From the NCBI GenBank assembly GCA_027483745.1, contig JAIXTZ010000269.1, forward strand, positions 1 to 16,925: 16,925 bases of DNA, in the 5' to 3' direction. The position numbers were made by a program, and so were the translations under genes. This DNA comes from Lysobacteraceae bacterium (GTDB lineage: Bacteria; Pseudomonadota; Gammaproteobacteria; Xanthomonadales; Xanthomonadaceae). Below the pieces are notes generated by a model. It was not told the origin of the DNA and did not search any database. It was given only the letters and a program-made list of their open reading frames with translations. The first letter of the stretch is position 1. Each line of letters begins with the position of its first letter. Below are positions 14,029 through 16,925 of this stretch, piece after piece.

Positions 14029-14090
14029 TCGCCGCCGGGTCGTCCGCGAACCGGCTCCCTCCCCCGCCTCTTGCGGCGGCCCGGCGGCGA
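14029..14090. repeat. 11-bp inverted repeat with 40-base interior
   Basis: The arms TCGCCGCCGGG (14029-14039) and CCCGGCGGCGA (14080-14090) are perfectly complementary. The interior contains a smaller CCGC/GCGG stem. It fills most of the 175-base gap between the pump operon and the secreted-protein gene. It may be an mRNA 3'-end structure or part of a leader or insulator; high GC makes chance pairing a real possibility. Confidence 0.4.
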
Positions 14091-14107
14091 TCCTCACGCG
14101 CAACCGG

Positions 14108-14136
14108 TTGGACCCCGGGGTCGCTGGTCCTACCAT
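14108..14136 (+). promoter_or_regulatory. Sigma70-like promoter for the secreted modular protein
   Basis: TTGGAC (14108-14113) and TACCAT (14131-14136) are separated by exactly 17 bases and precede the ATG at 14172 by 35 bases. The -35 matches TTGACA at 4 of 6 positions (T, T, G and the final dinucleotide shifted) and the -10 at 4 of 6, so it is moderate. No Shine-Dalgarno is visible before the ATG. Confidence 0.45.
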
Positions 14137-14171
14137 GGGCTGCCCCGTTGTCTCGCCGCCCCGCCCCCGCC

Positions 14172-16595
14172 ATGCGTCCGCTCCTCGTCTTCACCGCCCT
14201 CGTCCTCGTTTCGCCGGCAGCGTTCGCCAACGCGCGCCCCGAGGCCCAACCCGACCGCTACACCTTTCGACAGGGCGAGTCGGTGGATGTCCGCCCGCCC
14301 GGGGTGCTCGGCAACGACACCGATGCGGAGGGCGACTCGCTGTTCGTCGAGCCCGCCGAACCGGCCGGCGCGGGACAGCTGATCCTCTTTCCGGACGGCA
14401 GCTTCAGCTACACGCCGGATGAGCGTTTCACCGGCGCGGACCGCTTCACGTACCGGGCCTGTGACGACAACGGCTGCAGTGCGCCGGTCGAGGTCCGCCT
14501 CGCCGGCGACGGCATCGCGGCACCGCTGGCCTCGCGCCCGGACCGCATCGAGATCGTTGCGGGCGCGGCGCCCGTCGACCTCGACGTGCTCGCCAATGAT
14601 CGTTTCGACGCCGCGCGCATCGCGGGGGGGCGCCTCGACGTGGTCTCCGCGGCGTCGCGCGGCGATCTCGAGGTCGTGGCCGACCCCGGCGGCGGTTTCC
14701 GTTTCCGCTACCGGTTGCATCCCGGCGCCGTGGGCACCGACCGTTTCCGCTACCGGCTCTGCGAAGCGTCGGCGCGCTGCGTCGAGGCCGACGTCGAGGT
14801 CGCCATCCTGCCGGTCGCGCCGGTCCGGCTCGATGTGTCGGCGGGGGCGGGCTTTGCCGACGTGCCGGTGCGCGGACTGCCGGAGCTCCCGGAGCCGCGT
14901 TTGACCCTCACCGGGGCCGGCAAGACCTCGCGCTATGCGTTCCCGGTGTCCGTCGATGCGACGCCGTTGGAGCCTTGGGCCGGCGGTGGTGCGGCACAGA
15001 CCTTGTTCACGGTCGATGGCGGGGAGGCGGGGCGAGAGCTGCGCCTGCGGATCGACCTCGAGGCCGATGCGGCCGATGTCGACCTCTATGTCGGCACCGA
15101 CGACGATGGCAATCGACGCGCCACGTCCGACGAAGTGGCTTGCGCGTCGACGAGCGCGCGTGGCGCCGAGCGGTGTGTCCTGGAACTGACGGTGCCGGCC
15201 GAGGAGCGCCGCAGCTGGTGGGCCTACGCGCACAATCGCGAAGGGCGCCGCATCGAGGCCCGCCTGCAGGTGCTCGACGTCGATGTCGCGGACACATCCC
15301 CGCTCGTGTGGACGGCGCCGGGCCGTCTCGAGGCGGGGGCTTCCGGCGCGTTCAGGCTGTCGTGGACCGACCAGGCGCTGCTACCCGGCGAAGTCCGCGA
15401 AGCGTGGCTCCGCGTGGATAGCGAGCCGGGCACGCCCTTGGGATGGGTGCCCTTGTCCCTGGTCGGGACGGGGCGCGAGGTGGCGCCACGCCTGCTGCGT
15501 GATGGCGACACCGTGCGCTTTGACCTGCCCGTCGGCGGCGTCGCCGACGCCCTGGTGTTCGACGTGCCCGAGGGCACGGCCTCGTTCACCGTCTCTGCCG
15601 TGGCTGACGGGGCGATGACGCTCGCCCTGTACCGCGCCCCGGCACCGGACGGCACAGAGCGGACGGTCGCGATCGATCCGTCCGGCGTCGGCCCCGTGCC
15701 TGCGCTGGGCACGCGCAGCGAAGACGGCGTGGCGAGCCTCGAGGTGCGCGAGGCAGCTGCCGGTCGTTGGTTCGTGCGCGTCGGCGACGCTGCCGTCGAC
15801 CTCGCCGACGTGGCCGTCGAGCTGGATCTGCAGGCGGAAGACGCGTTCGTGTCGCGCCTGCGCCCCGGCCTCTATGCACCGCCGGGACGCTCGGGCGAAG
15901 GCCTGATGGTCGATCGCGCCGGCACTGATTGGTCCGGGATCTGGTACGCCTTCGACGACACCGGGGCGAGCACCTGGCTTTACCTGCAGGGCGAAGCCCC
16001 GGCCGACGGCGCCGCCTGGGCGCCGACGGTCTACCGCAGCGCGATGGGGGCGAGCGGCCAGCGCCTCGCCCAGGTGGGTCGCGCCAGCCTCTCGGTGATC
16101 GATGGCGGCGCCCCCGTGTGGTCGTTCGAAATCGATGGCCGTGTTGGTTCGCAGCGCCTGTTCGATTTCGGTCGCGGCTGTCCTGTCGATCGCGGCGTGG
16201 CGCGGGACCTCTCTGGACTCTGGTACGACCCGGCGTTTGCGGGCGAGGGCTATGGCCTCTGGATCACGCCTGGTTACGAGTTCTACGGTTTGTTCACCCA
16301 TGACGCCCGGGGCGAGCCGCGCTACCTGTCGGCCGAGGGGGCGGGGTTCAGTGTCCTTGGAGACCGGCAGCTGCCGTTGGCCGCCTACCGGAATGCCTGC
16401 CTGTTCTGTCCGCGGGGAGAGCGTCGGGGTGAAACGGTGGGCGAACTTGACCGGACCTTCGCACCGGCCTTCGGCTCAATCCGGACGCGCGTCGAGGCGA
16501 CGCTGGGTGCCGGCGTGCGCGGCGGGGTGTTCCGCGGCGAGACGTTGGAGCGCCTCGGCGGCGCGGCGGGCGGCCTTGGCTGCCCGTCGCCGTGA
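14172..16595 (+). CDS. Secreted modular protein: Ig/cadherin-like repeats, PPC-like domains, duplicated aromatic C-terminal motif
   Basis: An 807-residue protein of unknown function. A signal peptide (1-19, ending SPAAFA) directs Sec export. Residues 25-110 and 122-212 are two Ig/cadherin-like domains, each with a VLGND/VLAND motif, a DRFxYR strand and a Cys pair (C97/C102, C197/C203) that could be disulphides. Residues about 245-370 resemble a PPC (bacterial pre-peptidase C-terminal) beta domain, with DVDLYVGTDDDGN and the pair C324/C335. About 445-552 looks like a second, more diverged copy (MTLALYRAP, GRWFVRVGD). The C terminus has two copies of an aromatic-rich unit: LRPGLYAPPGRSGEG...WSGIWYAFDDTG (563-598) and LSGLWYDPAFAGEG...FYGLFTHDARG (680-714). 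This motif appears often in Xanthomonadales extracellular proteins as I recall. No protease or other catalytic motif is seen, and no transmembrane anchor or sorting signal. It is probably monocistronic. Confidence 0.85.
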   Translation: MRPLLVFTALVLVSPAAFANARPEAQPDRYTFRQGESVDVRPPGVLGNDTDAEGDSLFVEPAEPAGAGQLILFPDGSFSYTPDERFTGADRFTYRACDDNGCSAPVEVRLAGDGIAAPLASRPDRIEIVAGAAPVDLDVLANDRFDAARIAGGRLDVVSAASRGDLEVVADPGGGFRFRYRLHPGAVGTDRFRYRLCEASARCVEADVEVAILPVAPVRLDVSAGAGFADVPVRGLPELPEPRLTLTGAGKTSRYAFPVSVDATPLEPWAGGGAAQTLFTVDGGEAGRELRLRIDLEADAADVDLYVGTDDDGNRRATSDEVACASTSARGAERCVLELTVPAEERRSWWAYAHNREGRRIEARLQVLDVDVADTSPLVWTAPGRLEAGASGAFRLSWTDQALLPGEVREAWLRVDSEPGTPLGWVPLSLVGTGREVAPRLLRDGDTVRFDLPVGGVADALVFDVPEGTASFTVSAVADGAMTLALYRAPAPDGTERTVAIDPSGVGPVPALGTRSEDGVASLEVREAAAGRWFVRVGDAAVDLADVAVELDLQAEDAFVSRLRPGLYAPPGRSGEGLMVDRAGTDWSGIWYAFDDTGASTWLYLQGEAPADGAAWAPTVYRSAMGASGQRLAQVGRASLSVIDGGAPVWSFEIDGRVGSQRLFDFGRGCPVDRGVARDLSGLWYDPAFAGEGYGLWITPGYEFYGLFTHDARGEPRYLSAEGAGFSVLGDRQLPLAAYRNACLFCPRGERRGETVGELDRTFAPAFGSIRTRVEATLGAGVRGGVFRGETLERLGGAAGGLGCPSP

Positions 16596-16609
16596 CGCAG
16601 CGGTCCCTC

Positions 16610-16633
16610 CCCCGGCGTGACGCCCCGCCGGGG
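16610..16633 (+). terminator. Hairpin after the secreted-protein gene
   Basis: CCCCGGCG (16610-16617) pairs with CGCCGGGG (16626-16633) across an 8-base loop, 14 bases after the stop. No T tract follows. A competing small hairpin GGCG-TGA-CGCC (16614-16624) lies inside it. It overlaps the candidate -35 for thiC. Confidence 0.45.
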
Positions 16634-16645
16634 CCGTGATTCAAT
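16617..16645 (+). promoter_or_regulatory. Candidate promoter for the thiC transcript
   Basis: GTGACG (16617-16622) and TTCAAT (16640-16645) have 17-base spacing, each matching consensus at 4 of 6. Transcription would begin near 16652, exactly where the riboswitch aptamer starts, which supports the call. Confidence 0.5.
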
Positions 16646-16651
16646 GCGCGC

Positions 16652-16732
16652 CGGAAGCAGGGGTGCCCGTGGCCGGGCTGAGAAAGACCCTTCGAACCTG
16701 ATGCGGGTGACGCCGCCGTAGGGAGACTTCGA
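16652..16732 (+). ncRNA. TPP riboswitch (THI element)
   Basis: The conserved THI-box landmarks occur in order and spacing: GGGGTGCCC (16660-16668), GGGCTGAGA (16674-16682), ACCCTTCGAACCTGATGCGG (16687-16706) and CGCCGTAGGGAGA (16714-16726). Outer bases GAAG (16654-16657) and CTTC (16727-16730) close the P1 helix. The aptamer binds thiamine pyrophosphate and turns down downstream thiamin-synthesis genes. It lies 64 bases before the thiC start. Between them a GCCCC/GGGGC hairpin (16765-16778) could belong to the expression platform, though no T tract makes a classical terminator, so translational or Rho-dependent control is more likely. Confidence 0.96.
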
Positions 16733-16796
16733 CGCGCCGCCGTGCGCTCCTGCCCGCAACCCACGCCCCGACCGGGGCCGAGCAGAGCGCCATTGA

Positions 16797-16925
16797 ATGA
16801 ATGCCGTCGCCAAGGACCTGCTGGACAAGACCCGCCAGCTCTCCGAAGAAGTCACCCGCCCCATCCCCGGCTCCGTGAAGATCCACGTCGAGGGCTCGCG
16901 CCCCGACCTGCGCGTGCCGATGCGC
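16797..16925 (+). CDS. thiC: Phosphomethylpyrimidine synthase ThiC, N-terminal fragment
   Basis: The first 43 codons of ThiC, cut by the window end. The peptide reads MNAVAKDLLDKTRQLSEEVT, then RPIPGSVKIHVEGSRPDLRV and PMR, which matches the ThiC 'PxPxSxKIYVxGSRPDIRVPMR' start. ThiC is a radical-SAM enzyme that turns aminoimidazole ribotide into hydroxymethylpyrimidine phosphate for thiamin. The ATG at 16797 follows directly after an in-frame TGA (16794-16796). A nearby ATG at 16801 is out of frame. The upstream TPP riboswitch confirms the assignment and gives feedback control by the pathway product. No clear Shine-Dalgarno is seen. The catalytic CxxC...C motif lies outside the window. Confidence 0.95.
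   Translation, partial: MNAVAKDLLDKTRQLSEEVTRPIPGSVKIHVEGSRPDLRVPMR

Noticed and set aside
9602..14230. A 1542-codon open frame on the minus strand opposite the MFP and RND genes.
   Set aside because: It mirrors two clearly recognised efflux genes, is made of low-complexity Arg/His/Gly/Asp-rich peptide, and is explained by high GC third-position bias, which removes stops from antisense frames.
16801..16803. An ATG at 16801 as the thiC start.
   Set aside because: It is out of frame with the ThiC peptide; the ATG at 16797 is in frame.

Overview
The window is very GC-rich, with tightly packed genes on both strands, and contains no mobile element, CRISPR array, tRNA or rRNA that I can see. Gene content and order suggest a gammaproteobacterium of the Xanthomonadales/Lysobacteraceae type: an LPS core/lipid A cluster with waaA, a pcm-like gene next to tolC, a TriC-like RND pump with its own TetR repressor, a Xanthomonadales-style modular secreted protein, and a TPP riboswitch in front of thiC. 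The taxonomic placement is inference.

Layout. 1-110 is the end of a YceI-like gene, closed by a UUCG-loop terminator. 180-863 is a pirin-type bicupin that has lost most of its metal ligands. 926-4364 is a tight plus-strand run: a CHCC zinc-finger protein, a GT4 glycosyltransferase, an O-antigen ligase-like membrane protein (WaaL) and a lipid A-type acyltransferase. The last three overlap or nearly touch. A second, paralogous acyltransferase (4352-5290, minus) runs into the first tail to tail and is divergent from waaA (5329-6633), the Kdo transferase. Together these form a lipid A/core/O-antigen assembly island.

waaA converges on the minus-strand pair pcm-like - tolC (8775 to 6690), with a shared hairpin between them. 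A minus-strand TetR gene (8892-9551) faces an MFP-RND permease operon (9623-13996) across a 70-base AT-rich region holding a perfect inverted repeat and a second, related half-site. With tolC nearby, 6690-13996 plausibly encodes all three parts of a drug/solvent efflux pump plus its repressor. This fits an envelope-biogenesis and envelope-defence theme.

14172-16595 encodes an 807-residue secreted modular protein of unknown function (two Ig/cadherin-like domains, PPC-like beta domains and a duplicated aromatic-rich C-terminal motif). The window closes with a well-formed TPP riboswitch and the first 43 codons of thiC.

A recurring regulatory theme is that several genes have a -10-like hexamer placed 6-7 bases before the start codon and no Shine-Dalgarno, which points to leaderless mRNAs. 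Apart from the secreted protein and this promoter pattern, I see no clear evidence of a wholly new system here.
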